DNA of 64,000 nt from Adiantum capillus-veneris. Its lineage: Eukaryota; Streptophyta; Polypodiopsida; Polypodiales; Pteridaceae. This document shows positions 46,951 through 58,872 of this stretch, one piece after another. The notes beneath the pieces are model-generated. The model ran no database searches. It was not told the DNA's origin and worked only from the letters and a program-made list of their open reading frames with translations. Location: NCBI GenBank assembly GCA_014529385.2, contig CM043951.1, positions 111,311,469-111,375,468 on the forward strand, read 5' to 3'. Made by a program: the position numbers and the translations under genes. How positions within the stretch are numbered: position 1 is the stretch's first letter; the number at the start of each line of letters is the position of its first letter.

Positions 46951-48808
46951 AATTGTGAATCGTGATGCTACTTTTAACGAACAGCTTATGGGAGGCTCAT
47001 GGTCCATGGATGATTCTGATGATACTAAATCATTGCTTCAGGCTTTTCCATTTCTTTCAGAAGATGAAACTCTTCCTATAGAGCAACTTTCCTCCTCACA
47101 ACCATCCATTCCAAATGTTGCCAATGATGATATTGATATTTTTGTTGATCTGCCTATTGATTTTGAACATGGCTCATGTCATGTTTATGATGACGATATT
47201 GCTGATAATGCTTTTTCTACTTCTGAAGATCCTGTTACTTATGATGAAGCTATCTCTTCACCACAAAAGCATCAATGGCAAGAGGCTATGGAAGCAGAGT
47301 ACGATTCTCTTATCTCTAAAGGTACATGGATACTAACTGAATTACCTCCTAGTCGTACAGCTATTAAATGTAAGTGGGTGTATAAAACAAAAGTAAAAGC
47401 AGATGGATCTTTTGACAAGTTCAAGGCGCGTTTAGTTGCAAAAGGTTACTCCCAAGTAGCTGGTGTTGATTATCAAGAGACTTTTTCACCAGTTGTTCGC
47501 ATTACAAGTGTTCGAGTTTTATTGGCATTTGCTGTTCAATTTGATTTAGAAGCTCATCAAATGGATGTGCGAACTGCTTTTCTTAATGGTGACTTGGAAG
47601 AGGAAATTTATATGGAACAACCAGAAGGGTTTGTTATTCCAGGTAAAGAAGACCTTGTTGCTCAACTCCATAAGGCACTATATGGTCTCAAACAAGCTTC
47701 GCGAGCCTGGTATACAAAATTTGATCTTTTTCTCACCTCTAAAGGATTCATCTCTTGCTCGTCAGACCCCAACTTATACATAAAATGCCAAGGTAGCAGT
47801 TTTGTGATTCTTGCTCTTTATGTGGATGATACCATCCTTGTTTCCAATGATTTGGGATTTATTCAGCAAGTGAAAAATTTATTGTCTTCTGCATTCGATA
47901 TGGTGGATCTTGGAGAGATTCACTCTTGTCTTGGCATTCAAATCCAACGGAACCGTACAAAAGGTATTTTATTCCTTCGACAGTCAAAGTTTATTGCAGA
48001 TACTATTCAAAAATTTGGTATGGAATCTGCACATTCAGCCAACACACCTTGTCTTGCGAGCTCTACGAAGAATACTTCGGACAATGGCGGTCAACTTGTC
48101 ACAAATCAACCTTATGCTAACTTGATTGGATGTCTTCAGTTTGTTGGCATGAACACTCGTCCTGATATTCTGTTTGCTGCTAACTATCTTGGAAAACATC
48201 TTGCATGTCCTTCTCTCAAGCATTGGTCTGCTGCAAAGCGTGTATTGAAATACTTGAAAGGCACTACAGATTTTGGTTTAGTCTATCGACGACAACTCAC
48301 ATCGGATTCTATGCAATCTCTTTCTCTTTTGGGTTACACAGATGCAGACTGGGCAAGCTCACATTTATCTATGCGATCTACTAGTGGAAATTGCTTCTTT
48401 ATAAATGGTTGTCTTGTTTCTTGGACCAGCAAGAAACAACGTTGTGTTGCAGTTTCTACGACTGAGTCAGAATATGTTGCGGCATCACTTGCAGCTCGTG
48501 AGTTGATTTGGCTTCGACAAATGCTGGTTGATATTGGTCACTCTCCTCTTTCTAGCACACCCTTGCGGTGTGACAACCAAAGTGCTATTAGTCTTGCAAA
48601 AGACTATGTTCAACATAATAAGTCAAAGCACATTGCTGTCCATTATCATTATGTCAGGTATGAAGTACGCAAGGGAACCATTATGGTTGAACACTGTCCA
48701 AGTGACCAAATGATTGCAGACATTTTGACCAAAGGCCTCAATGAGTCACGTTTCATCCTCTTGTGCTCGGAGCTTGGAGTTGCTTCGGCCTCACTCTTTC
48801 TAGATTAG
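46941..48808 (+). CDS. copia D reverse transcriptase and RNase H
   Basis: This is an unbroken frame of more than 610 codons. It starts with the C-terminal edge of integrase (KKVIVNRDATFNEQ) and an acidic spacer, then RT: KFKARLVAKGYSQVAGVDYQ, MDVRTAFLNGDLEEEIYMEQ, LYGLKQASRAWY, and the catalytic box YVDDTILVSND. RNase H follows with YTDADWASS, VSTTESEYVAASLAARELIW and the C-terminal HYHYVRYEVRKGTIMVEHCP. All catalytic residues are present, so this half looks functional. Confidence 0.93.
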
Positions 48809-49056
48809 CTTCTTTTCTATTGTAATAGCTTTGTACATATGACATTGTAATCTTTTAGGTACCATGCACTATGCACACTCCACATTTGCACCTTGTGATA
48901 TCTAAGTCACTTGAATATTTGTACATAGATGCACAATTCACTTTCACATCATCAGCACTGGTTCATATTTCACATTGTATAGGGGCTTGGGTTTTTCCCT
49001 TGAACTCCCCAAGGCGTTTTTTCATCCAAAGCTAGAGACCTTTGTTTGAGTGGGGG

Positions 49057-49199
49057 TGTTGGAGCTATATATGGCTCACTCTACTGAACTTGGTCTCACC
49101 TATATATTTGTATCTTGTTCTCAATATGAATCAGTCTTTGGGAGCGTATATGGTGTGTCTCTTGTCTCGTCTCTCTCTCTTTCTCTCTACATCTCAACA
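49057..49199 (+). repeat. copia D 3' LTR
   Basis: 143 bp, two mismatches to the 5' LTR; preceded by the purine tract GAGTGGGGG. Confidence 0.95.
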
Positions 49200-50541
49200 C
49201 AATAAAGAAAGAGGATCCACGATACTTCGGCGTGCAATTCGAAAACAACATTCTAACTCTAGGATCATTTCAGGTATACTTCATTCACTCTATAATAACA
49301 AAAATATTGATTATTTGGTTGTTGATTTTGTGTTTTTTTTTTCACTGCAGGTTGATAAGGAAAATTTTGAAATACTCGACTGGGTTTTTAGTCAAACCCA
49401 AATTCCTTCTATCATCAGTGAACAAAGAAACAGAGTCGTTCTTTCAGTGGAAGGATTTGGTGACTATACAGTGAAATGGCACATGGCAGGTGACTTAAAG
49501 ACTCTTAAGTGTATGTACAACATAACACACAGAGCAGCTGTGGAAAATTCATGCTTATATTGCATGGCTCATGCACAATCTCTCAATGGAATAGAGCTCC
49601 CAGCAGAAATATTCAAGATAAAAATTTTAGGCCAGTGCTTGATATTCCTCTGAGTAGAGTTCACGTACGTACACTTCATGCACTTTGTCGAATAATTGAA
49701 AAGGTGGTTCATTTGTACGTATGTTTTGCATGTACATTAAATCTAGAGAGTGAGTAAAAAAGAGTGATCAAATAATTAGAGGGAGTGCTCTCAGACATTG
49801 GTTTGCATGGAGGCAATGTCAAAATCGATGAGGAACCTAAGATGTCTCAAAGTCGTTACAAGGTACCTAGGAAAGCATCGATAGGCGGCGTGAAGGCAAG
49901 AAGGTTTCTTGGGTTTAGCCTCAAAGATTCAAATAGAGAAGAAAAGAGAAACATGTTCAACAAATGGAAACAATTACATAAAGTGGTTAAAGACAATGTT
50001 GGTGGTGCAATCCAGAATCACAAGGTGAACGTGTGCAAATCTCTAGATAAAATTTTCCATTACGTTAAGCAGCATTCTTGGGACCAAAGTAAGCTCACAT
50101 CATTTCAAGCAGCCTTGCTAGATTGGAAGAAGGCTTACCTTACAGGGTGGGGTGGCAACATATCACACATTACATGTTGTGTTAGCATTCTACGTATACA
50201 AAACAAAATTTTAAATTGTACTCTACTGACCATTTTTTTTTATTTCAATGCAGCACATACTGCTCAACCATGGTCCATATGTTGCCAAGACATATAGTTC
50301 ACTATCAATATGATCCGCACAAGGCATGGAAAAAACCCACTACATGGCAAGAACAGGTTATTTTAAGCATACTAGACATGGGGGAGGAAAGAATAAGGCC
50401 AATAGCCTATTAGAGTTACACCAATGGACCTATAGATGACTAATTCATAGAGCAAGGCAGAAAGAGCTTTTTAAGACTTCAGAAATTACATGGTCTTTAC
50501 AACACATCCGCAAAGAGAAGAAACATATGGATTGGCGACAT

Positions 50542-52391
50542 TCATGAGTCAGAATCGGGAGAAGATGGACCTGAGCCCGTCGTTTTTATTCTCTTTGATG
50601 CACCTCCTTATTCCTCACTTTGTACCTCTTCGATGTGCAAGCTCTGTAGACGAGCTCGTTCCTCTGTTGATGGCAGCATCCCCATGGGCATCAGGCGTCT
50701 TCTTTCCCTCAGAAAAGGCTACTTGTTGTATGGATCTAAGCTCTTCAGGTCTTCAACCCTTGCAGCCAGAGCCTAAGCTATGTAGGACATGAAATAGGGG
50801 GCTCTGAGTGATTGGCACCCATACCCAATGCCAAATATGCATAGAGCAAACCGCTTCTCAATCAAAATTAGTCTTTTTGCATTTAGTGGGAGGGGGTGCC
50901 CACCACACAATCTTGTAATAACTTTCATTGCAAATTGTGGGAACTTTTCATTGTACTCGGAGTATTCCTTGTGGTATATTATGATCTATAAAAAAATAGT
51001 AATGAATTTATGGGCCATAAGTGAGATGAGTACAATTGCCAAGTACTTGAATGTTTCTACAAACCTTTTTGTGGTTGAAATGCCCGATGTAGTGAGACAA
51101 CGCCGCATCCTTGCCTTGGACTCCAGTGGCAAGCCCTTGCCGTGAGCCTCCCGCTCTTCTAAGGAAACTATCGTCATACACTAGCACATGTCAGCAAAAA
51201 AATTTATCATGATATTTTATCACTAGGACATCTCCAATACCATCTCAATGCACGACAAAAACTACCATCTAATTCTTGTCCATTTCCAACATCGACCTTC
51301 CCCACAAGTGAATAGACTGATTATTCATTACCTGAGCTCTGGGTGCCACGGGCCTACCCATGTTTTCCAAACCAAGTTGTTTTGTTTTTGATTAAAACTG
51401 CTCATATGTTGGAAAATTGGCCTCTCCGGACTTCACTTAATTGAATGTATCTTTGATCAGTTGCCACCCTAAAGTAAACTATGAGTCGCAGACAACTATG
51501 TCAGCAATAAGATGTTGGTCCACTCCATCATCATCCACAAATCCCATGTCTGCCTCACAAAAATTTGCAATTGCAGCTAAGAAGTAGTCCTTGAGTATAT
51601 TCAGCTCATGCATGATATTTGTGAGCAGAACGTAGTGGGTGTCGCCCGCCATATCAAAGCTGTGAGCGCAATTCAGAGGCAAAGTCACTTCCTTATTTGG
51701 GTTTTCTTGCTTGCACCCTATTGCTGCATGCAAGAGAAGCAAGAGTTAAGCCCGCATCAAATGTTTCCTTTAATACCTCTACCTGCTCTTCTTCTGGGTC
51801 AAACCGCACCTCCACATCCTTTACCTCTTCCTCCGGTGCCAATGGACAACTACCAAAAGTTGTTGACTAGGAAGTCTCTGACACACCATCTGTTTGCAAG
51901 TATAAGTAACAGACAAACCCATGGTAGAATTCCACTAAGAGACAATTTTTGAAGTGCTTCATACACCTGTCTTGTATAAGCAGTGCATTAGAGGGACACT
52001 TTTGTAGACAACGATTCAGTCTCCTTGAAGCACTCTTGTGAGGGTCAAGGTCAGCTGGGTGCACATATCTCATGCCATCAATTGTCATGGACTTTTCAGA
52101 AATGACTGTCTCATACTGTCGTAAATGGGTTTGTAGATACTCAAATGAGTAATCTATAATCCTCTGTATAGAAAACTCAGCATTAAACATTCCTGATAGT
52201 TCTAGTGCACGGTGATGAGCACGGGTGTTGTATAAGAACATGAATAGTTTTTCTTCACATGTATCCTCGCCCACAACGTTTGTCTCCAAGACTATGATTC
52301 CCATGACTGAAAGAAAATGCAAGCCAAAACTACTATTCAGAATTGGTCTGTATTTGGTGTCATAACCAAGAGAATATTGAGCCTCAAGCAC
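50542..52391 (-). pseudogene. unknown multi-exon gene, convergent with the transposase-like gene
   Basis: Coding-like exons on the minus strand are 52391 to about 51867 (LELSGMFNAEFSIQRIIDYS, RLNRCLQKCPSNALLIQDRC), 51742-51479 (LNCAHSFDMAGDTHYVLLTN), about 51177-50986, about 50986-50780 (EYSEYNEKFPQFAMKVITRL) and about 50770-50542 (RERRRLMPMGMLPSTEERAR, then SKRIK and an acidic Ser/Pro end). Some exons carry stops. The TGA at 50542-50544 ends the gene at the point where the plus-strand gene stops. The basic block suggests a nuclear protein. I do not recognise the family. The 5' end is duplicated in the 273-bp repeats upstream. Confidence 0.4.
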
Positions 52392-53075
52392 CTCTCAAGG
52401 TCTCTATTTGCTTGGTTCTATCCCGTGCGCTAATGTCATAATAGGTGATGTCACTCGAGTCAGAACCAGGCGAATAGGGGACCAAGAATCTCCGAAGGGC
52501 CCTATTCTCTTGTTTTTGAAACAAGTAGAATTTCTGTTGTACCCACAACATCTGTCTCGAGGATGCGGTCCCCCATGACTGAAAGAAAAAGCAAGCCAAA
52601 ACTACTATTCAAAATTTGGCCTGTATTTGGTGTCATAACCAAGTGAATATTGAGCCTAGAGTATCCCTCAAGGTCTCTATTTTCTTGGTCCTATCCCGTG
52701 CGCTAATGTCATAAAAGGTGACGTCACTTGAGTCAGAACCAGGTGAATAGGGGCCCCAAGAATCTCCGAAGGGCCCTATTCGGTTGGTTCTGACCCAAGT
52801 TGAATTTCCATTGTAGCCACAACGTCTGTCTCCAGGATGCGATCCCCCATGACTGAAAGAAAAAGCAAGCCAAAACTACTATTCAAAATTTGGCCTGTAT
52901 TAAGTGTCATAACCAAGCGAATATTGAGCCTCGAGTATCCCTCAAGTCTCTTGGTTCTGCCCGGTGCACTAATGTCATAATAGGTGATGTCACCTGAGTC
53001 AGAACCAGGCAATATAGGGACCCCAAGAATCTTCGAAGGGCCCTATTCACTTGGTCCTGACCCAATCATTCGGAA
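52306..53075. repeat. 273-bp tandem units with palindromes
   Basis: AAGCAAGCCAAAACTACTATTC-like blocks recur near 52320, 52593 and 52866, about a 273-bp period, giving nearly three units. Each unit joins the first coding bases of the minus-strand gene to upstream DNA holding an inverted pair: GTCAGAACCAGGTGAATAGG on one side and CCCTATTCGGTTGGTTCTGA on the other. This pair is a variant of the palindrome in the 106-bp arrays. Confidence 0.8.
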
Positions 53076-53344
53076 CAGGTGGATTAGAACAGAGCATTTA
53101 ATGTTATCAGTGATAGATATATAGGCCTACTCACTCACTATGCCCAAACTCAGGCACGGTCACATAAGGAGTAATTATTCCAATCGTGTGGTGCGAGACT
53201 TATAATCTTACCCTAACGACCACTCTTTGGCCCTTCGAGTGTTGCTCCCATTGTGATCTAGCCCTGTAACACAATGGCTTCGGTGCACACACAGTTAATA
53301 GCACACAGGAAGGGGAGAGAGAGAGAGGGAGAAAGAACCTGTCT

Positions 53345-53900
53345 TTGCAATATCCAATGGTGATGATTTGGATGGTGATGTCGCAGGTCGCTGAGAGCAA
53401 GAACCATAAGGTGGCGATGGCGATGGTGACACGGCAGCAAAAGACGCAAACTAGTGGAGGTCGCTCAACGCACGACCACGAGAGGTGGCCAAGGGGAAGA
53501 GCAAAGAAAAGGCAAAGGCAACAACGATCTGTTTGATCTACTTGGAGATGGAGATGACAACTACAAGGGCGATCAGTGTTTGACTCTAAATGTAGGATCA
53601 CGAGAGGTGCAGAAAAGGCAAAGGCAATTGCGATCTGTTTATTCTACTTGGAGATGGAGATGGAAACTGCAAGGGAGATTGGCGCCTGACTCTAAACGGT
53701 CACTCAAGAAAGGCACGTGGGTTGCGTTCACCAGGACAACTAGTCATAAATGGGCTCAGATTCCCATGCACTACGAGTTATCAACCACAATCTCGGGTGT
53801 AATCATGCGCATAAGTAAAGTTGTCACCCTCGCTGAAGTAAGCATTTTAAGTTTAGAGGCAGTACGCCCGCCAAACATTTTAACTATACCCTCACCCTAG
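53345..53900 (+). other. weak ORF region with a 105-bp duplication
   Basis: Two segments of about 105 bp, starting GAAAAGGCAAAGGCA at 53508 and 53613, are imperfect tandem copies. A frame from 53454 is open to 53900 (KGKGNNDLFDLLGDGDDNYK) and another runs from 53345. Neither resembles a known protein. It could be a small gene between two palindrome arrays or non-coding leader. Confidence 0.25.
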
Positions 53901-54121
53901 ATGAGCACTCTTCTACCTCTTTTCGCATCCTCTATTGCCCATCGTTTTAACTCCACCCCCGTCGATGCTACGCGGTAAGCAAACCATCTCTTTTGTGCTC
54001 CCAACTCTTTTGGCGCATCTCCTCTTACTCTCTAGTGCTCCTCCTTTTTGCGCATCCTCCATTTACTCCTATTCTGTAGCGCTTTACTCACGCAAAACTC
54101 TACACACAGTGAAGAGGTATG

Positions 54122-54420
54122 CTACTACACTTTTGTGTACTTGTATTTTGTGTAGTCAGTACCAAGCAAATAAGGGAAGGTAAACCCTGTTTGTTGCACC
54201 TGTTCGCTTGGTACTGACCATCGTCTTTATTAAAGATGTTTGCTATTACACTTTTCTGAGGTCAGTACCAGGAGAATAAGGGAAGGAAAACTTTGTTTGA
54301 TGAACCTGTTCGCTTGGTACTGACCTTGGAAAATATAAATTATGTTTGATATTATACTTTTCTTAGGTCAATACTAAGCAAATAAGAAAAGCTAAACCCT
54401 GTTTGTTGCACCTTTTTTTT
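54122..54420. repeat. palindromic array, about 2.7 units
   Basis: Units start at 54122, 54243 and 54349. The last two are 106 bp apart, and the first is longer by 15 bp. Each full unit has left arm GTCAGTACCAAGCGAATAAG (or a variant) and right arm TTCGCTTGGTACTGACC, separated by about 30 bp. The third unit loses its right arm next to the gypsy E insertion at 54435. Confidence 0.85.
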
Positions 54421-54434
54421 TATACCAAATACGT

Positions 54435-55295
54435 TGTTGGGCGCATTTTTGAAACCTCGTAATTTGTAAATTTGTGCATATGGACATGACACCCAATGTT
54501 AAAAGGGTGTGTGGCTTTATTTTTGTGGGGTTTTTATCTTGCTTTAGCAAGCACATGTACATGCACTGCAAGTCGCTAGTCTAGTGACAACTGTCGGGCT
54601 GCTGTAAGTGCCTGTGAGTGAGTTTTTTGAAGTGAGACTTGTATATAACTTAAAATCATGTAAAAAATAAAAAATGTTCAGCCAAACTCCATAATTTTTC
54701 AGGTTTGAGATCGTTATGCCTCCTTGATGGTTTCTGTTGCAGTTTTTTCCCCCGCCTTGCCTACTCTACGTGTAGTCGTACCGGGACAGCTCCCTGTTCG
54801 CATCAATTTTTCATGTAGCGGCGTGTAGGTTCAAATTTTTTCATCTTCAGATTTCTCGTTAGTAATTTTTCAATCTTTCTTTCAAGCTTTAAAGTGCCCC
54901 AATTGGAGTTGTGCTCTTCAGGTTATGACTAGTTCTCTGCAGGGTTATGGCTATGGCAGCCTAGTGTAGACATATTTGGAGGGCATATATGTATGAATTG
55001 TGGAATTAATGTTGAATTTGTGAGTTTTTGATGTTCAATGGTGAAAGGGGAGGCCCTTGTATTCATATGCATTGGTCGGCGTGTGCTGTAAATCCATGCT
55101 TTGGTAGGGTTTTGCTCCTATGTGACATAATTTCTTGGGTGGGTGACGGCTAGTAAATTCCCAAGGGGACTAATCTTGTTGGACTTGTGGTGTTTCAAAG
55201 GGATTTTCCAAAGCTTTTGGTGTTTTTGTAGTGCTCTTTCAACGCTCTTGGGTGACATCCCTATAGAGGTGTTTCAGTTTTCTTGTTTCCCAAGA
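54435..55295 (+). repeat. gypsy E 5' LTR
   Basis: About 861 bp, matching the 3' LTR along its length with scattered substitutions; its last bases read CCCAAGA instead of CCCAACA. Confidence 0.85.
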
Positions 55296-55360
55296 GTATT
55301 TAGGTGCCCGCCACCGAAGAATCGCTTCAAGTTACCTTCAGTTTACAGGTTTTAGAAGTC

Positions 55361-56690
55361 ATGGCGTTTAATTTTCTGGAGTTTAGTGGGAAATAAAATG
55401 AAAGTTCCAAAGGTTTCATTGAGAGAATGGAGTTTGCTTGCCTTCTTGCTGACAAGCAAGACCTAGCATTGGTAGAAAGCCCAACCACCTCAAGTTATGA
55501 CTTATGAAATGGTAAGGCATGCTTTTCTTACACACTTTCAACAGGTGGAAGACCCACAAAAGTTATGGCAGTCTATTCAAGCCTTGGTACAGGGTGAAGG
55601 CCAAACCATAGAAGACTTTGTGAAGGCATTCAATGCGTTATGGGCAAAGTGATGTACATATTTGGGGGCTGAAATTCCTCCAGCCATGTTAAAGAAGGAC
55701 AGGTTTATTGCAAGCTTGAGGAGTAACCTACGCTTGAAGGTAGAGCTTAAGCAGCCAAGGAACTTTGAGGAGGCAATTGAAATTGTAAAGAATAAAGAGT
55801 GGAAAGTAGAGCGTCTTCATCAACTTGGAATCAATGTCGATCCAAAGGTTGAAGTGAAAGCGGTAGAGCAACCAAGGGTCCTCATTAGGGATCCAGGTTA
55901 TGATCAACAAGCTTCTCATGATGTGAATGCTTTTCGCAAGGAGATGCAAGAGGTTGTAGGTCTTATGAAGAATCTTAGTGTGCATATTATGGGAGGTGGA
56001 AGAGGTCAAAGTTATGGATATGAACGTGGTTATGGAAGCAATGAGGGTTATACAGGTGGTAGAGGAAAAGTCATGGATGGAAGAGGGGATATGTTTCAAT
56101 GTTACAATTGTGGTGAATGGGGTCATAAAATCCCTCAATGTGACAAGACAAAGAGAATGGGTGGTGACATGTTTCCTCTTCCTCCACAAATTCCTTCTGA
56201 GCTCAAGATTATGGTATTGAGATTAAAGGGGAAGTAGGACCAAGTGATTTGACAACAGAAGAGAAGGGCAAAACAAAAGTGGTAAGCATAATCCGTTTGG
56301 AGAAGAAAGAGGATGATTCGGGAGCTATTGTCATGCCTGTAGGTAAGAGGGTTACGAGAGATCATGATATGAGTGATGCAAGTCTCAACCATAAAAGAGG
56401 GAAACAGATTGAAACAGGTACAGGTAAAGAGAAGAAGAAGAGAAAACCCAGGCAACATTACAATGCATCCGACTTTACTTTGGGAGAAAGGAAACCAAAT
56501 TATTGTTTACGGGCTGATTTGGTGAGTAGAAAGGCTTATGTTACCTTTGGGAGACTCATGGAGATGTTTCCCAAGTTAAAGAGGCAATGGAAGCATGTAG
56601 TCAACCCCATGAAGAAGGAGCCTACAAGGGGGTCAGTGAGAGTTCTATCTTTGAATGAGCTACCTGATATATGCCCTACTATGGATGCGT
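55361..56690 (+). pseudogene. gypsy E gag
   Basis: The ATG at 55361 (MAFNFLEFSGK) opens gag; early stops follow. The longer frame at 55662-56237 holds LKVELKQPRNFEEAIEIVKN and a zinc knuckle (CYNCGEWGHKIPQC, about 56098-56140). The frame at 56249-56692 is a Lys/Glu-rich linker to the protease, similar in plan to that of gypsy A. Confidence 0.75.
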
Positions 56691-57379
56691 GAAATAAGAG
56701 GAAGTGAATTGGCAAGGCTTATATTGATGGAGGTGCACATGTATGTGTTATTACTGAAGCTCGTGTATCAAGGTTGGGACTCAACATGGTGAAGAATTCA
56801 AGTTTTCGCATAAATCTTTCCAACCAATCAAGGGTGAGGTTCTTGGGAGTTTTAAAGGACTTGGAGGTGGATGTACTTGATGTCAAAGTGTTGGTCAATT
56901 GCCATGTTATTCCCACGGGTATTGGTGCTTTCACCCTCATCCTTGGAAGACCATGGTTATAGGAAACCAAAGTTGTACAGGATTGAGGACATGGTACCAT
57001 CACTCTCTACAATAGAAGGGGTGATAAGAAGAGATTTGACATGGTTAGCAAGCAATCTTTGGATGCTGAATTTGATGATAAAAGTGATGAAGAAGAGTAC
57101 TCAAGTGAAGAAGAAGACAATGGGGATGATGGCAGTGAAGTGGAAGATAACATCGATAGCGATCTAGATGTTTCCTCCTTGTTTCTTGAAAAAGAGCATG
57201 ATGAGAAACAAAGATTTATTGGCCTTATGGATAATGAGGATATATCTGGTCCTTATGAGAAAATTAAATATCTGATGCAACCCAAAGTTCAACCTAATGT
57301 CAAACAGGAGCTGATACAAGGTACGCTGTCTCCCGACTTGACTAGTCATGAGAAGGGTGAGTACCTACATATGATATAA
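56691..57379 (+). pseudogene. gypsy E protease region
   Basis: A retropepsin-like segment reads AYIDGGAHVCVITEARVSRL near 56718-56777 and later FTLILGRPWL. It has D-G-G-A in place of D-S/T-G-A, as in gypsy A. An acidic linker (57041-57379) follows. Stops near 56692, 56702 and 56961 break it. Confidence 0.65.
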
Positions 57380-58560
57380 CAATTTCCCCATTTATTCATC
57401 ACTTCTTATGAGGAAATTAGAGGCTTTAAGGGAGATGAAATTCAAATTCCAATCAAGGAAGGAGCTTAGCCCGTACGCCAAAATCTAAGGAGAATGGGAC
57501 AGGTACAACTTAATGCTTTAAAGGAAGAGGTAGACAAGCTTCTTGAAGCAGGTTTCATATGTCCTGTGTGAGTACTGCATAATGGGTGAGTCTTGTTGTT
57601 GTCACACCCAAGAAGGATGGAAAGTGGAGGATATGTGTTGATTTTAAGCCTCTAAACACAGCCATGAAGAGGGATCCATACCCTATTCCTTTCATAGATG
57701 ACATACTTGATTCTATTGCAGGGCATGAGAGGTAGAGTGTATGTGATGGATTCTCTGGATATTTTCAGCTCACCTTGGCTTTAGAAGATAAAAAAAAGAC
57801 AACATTTATCACACCATGGGGGTGCTTTTGTTATTGTGTGCTTTCTTTTGGTCTTATGAATGGCTGTGTGTGGAATCAAAAGCACGTCAATAAGGTATTC
57901 TCTTCCTTTCTTGGCAAGTTTGTGAAGGATCTGATTGATGACTTTTGTGTTTATAGCTCTAGAAAGGATCATTGTGTAAAGCTTGGGATGTCATTGAAGC
58001 AATATGATGAAAGTGGAGGTCAACTCAGCCCAAAGACATGTCATCTTGCTCAACCAAGAGTGAAGTTTTTGGGGCATATGATCTCAGGGAATGGAATTGA
58101 AGCAGATCCTGACAAAGTGAAGGCTTTGGTACTCCTTCCATCACCTAAAGATACAAAGAAACTTTCTACTTTCATTCAAAAGGTGAAGTATATGGCAAGG
58201 TTCATTCCTTTGTCCTCTCAACTTCTTTATCCTCTACAACAAGTAGCAAGGTTGGATCCTCTACAATGGACAAATGAATGTGAAGAGTTTTTCCAAGGTA
58301 TCAAAGAGTTTCTTGGTTCTGGTCCTCCTATCATGGTGAGTGTGGTCTATGCATGTAGAAGGTTTAGGCACTACCTTCTCCATAAATCATTCACATTCCT
58401 CACTAGCTACACTCTTCTACCTCAATTGGTGAATAGCCCTACTTTGTCAAAGAGGCTCATGAAGTGGATTTTGAATCTACAGGAATTCAACTTCTCTTTT
58501 CTTGTTAAGGAGAGTACAAGGGCTACGTTGGCTGATTTGCTTACTTATAAGGAAATCCCT
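57380..58560 (+). pseudogene. gypsy E reverse transcriptase
   Basis: RT blocks seen are VVTPKKDGKWRICVDFKPLN, CDGFSGYFQL, KKTTFITPWGCFCY, and the catalytic box as LIDDFCVYSS. The connection segment FLGHMISGNGIEADPDKVKA follows. Stops near 57571 and 57735 and a changed AP-TFQ region (NGCVWNQKHVNK) show decay. It is clearly the same lineage as gypsy A. Confidence 0.82.
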
Positions 58561-58599
58561 CTTCTTCTTAAGGAGGATACAGTGAAGAAGCAACACATG

Positions 58600-58872
58600 G
58601 AAGCTCTTGACATAGACAATGCCTATCTATTGTTTTTTGATGGCTCTTACAGGAAAGTGCATGGTGAAGCTTCAGGAGGTGTGGTAATTTATGATCCTCA
58701 AGGTGTGTTGGTAACTAAAAGGAGTCTGAAGCTTACAGCACAAAGCAACAATGAAGCTGAGTATGCTACTTTGGAGAAAGGTCTCAACCTTTGCATTGAG
58801 CTTGGAGTCCGTTGTGTGAGGGTAAGAGGTGATGCTCTTTTGGTGGTTAAGCAAGTACTTGAGGTGTGGTAA
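58600..58872 (+). CDS. gypsy E RNase H
   Basis: The open frame carries LLFFDGSYRKVHGEASGGVV, SNNEAEYATLEKGLNLCIEL and VRVRGDALLVVKQVLEVW with the expected acidic residues, then ends at a TAA before the last block. Confidence 0.75.
   Translation, partial: EALDIDNAYLLFFDGSYRKVHGEASGGVVIYDPQGVLVTKRSLKLTAQSNNEAEYATLEKGLNLCIELGVRCVRVRGDALLVVKQVLEVW

Larger units (their letters stand above)
43726..49199 (+). mobile_element. copia D: young Ty1/copia element with an internal inversion
   Basis: The 143-bp LTRs at 43726-43868 and 49057-49199 differ at only two positions. A perfect CAATA target duplication (43721-43725 and 49200-49204) flanks it. The primer site TGGTATCAGAGC lies at 43869-43880 and the polypurine tract GAGTGGGGG at 49048-49056. 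The gag start and the RT-RNase H part are on the plus strand, but the part between (rest of gag, protease, integrase, about 44838-46950) is on the minus strand. The element inserted in an exon of the transposase-like gene. Confidence 0.95.
42452..50547 (+). pseudogene. transposase-like gene, split by copia D
   Basis: Exon pieces: a 5' charged/coiled-coil part with a RKRKR block (42452-42965); 43130-43725 joined across copia D to 49205-49273; 49351 to about 49717; about 49779-50150; and 50254-50547. Introns have GT-AG ends, and the reading frame continues exactly across the copia D target duplication. A candidate catalytic triad is Asp in LKLDECKV, Asp in WHMAGDLKTLKC followed by a Cys pair (CLYC, 49552-49563), and Glu in SAQGMEKTHYMART near the C-terminus. 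This layout resembles an RNase-H-fold DNA transposase family common as unnamed eukaryotic ORFs; the family name is uncertain. Frameshifts near 43440 and 49585 and TGA at 50311 and 50437 break it. Confidence 0.5.

Noticed and set aside
53200-53601. Minus-strand Cys-rich ORF
   Set aside because: Antisense of a purine-rich duplicated region; no motif or repeat-unit conservation in frame.
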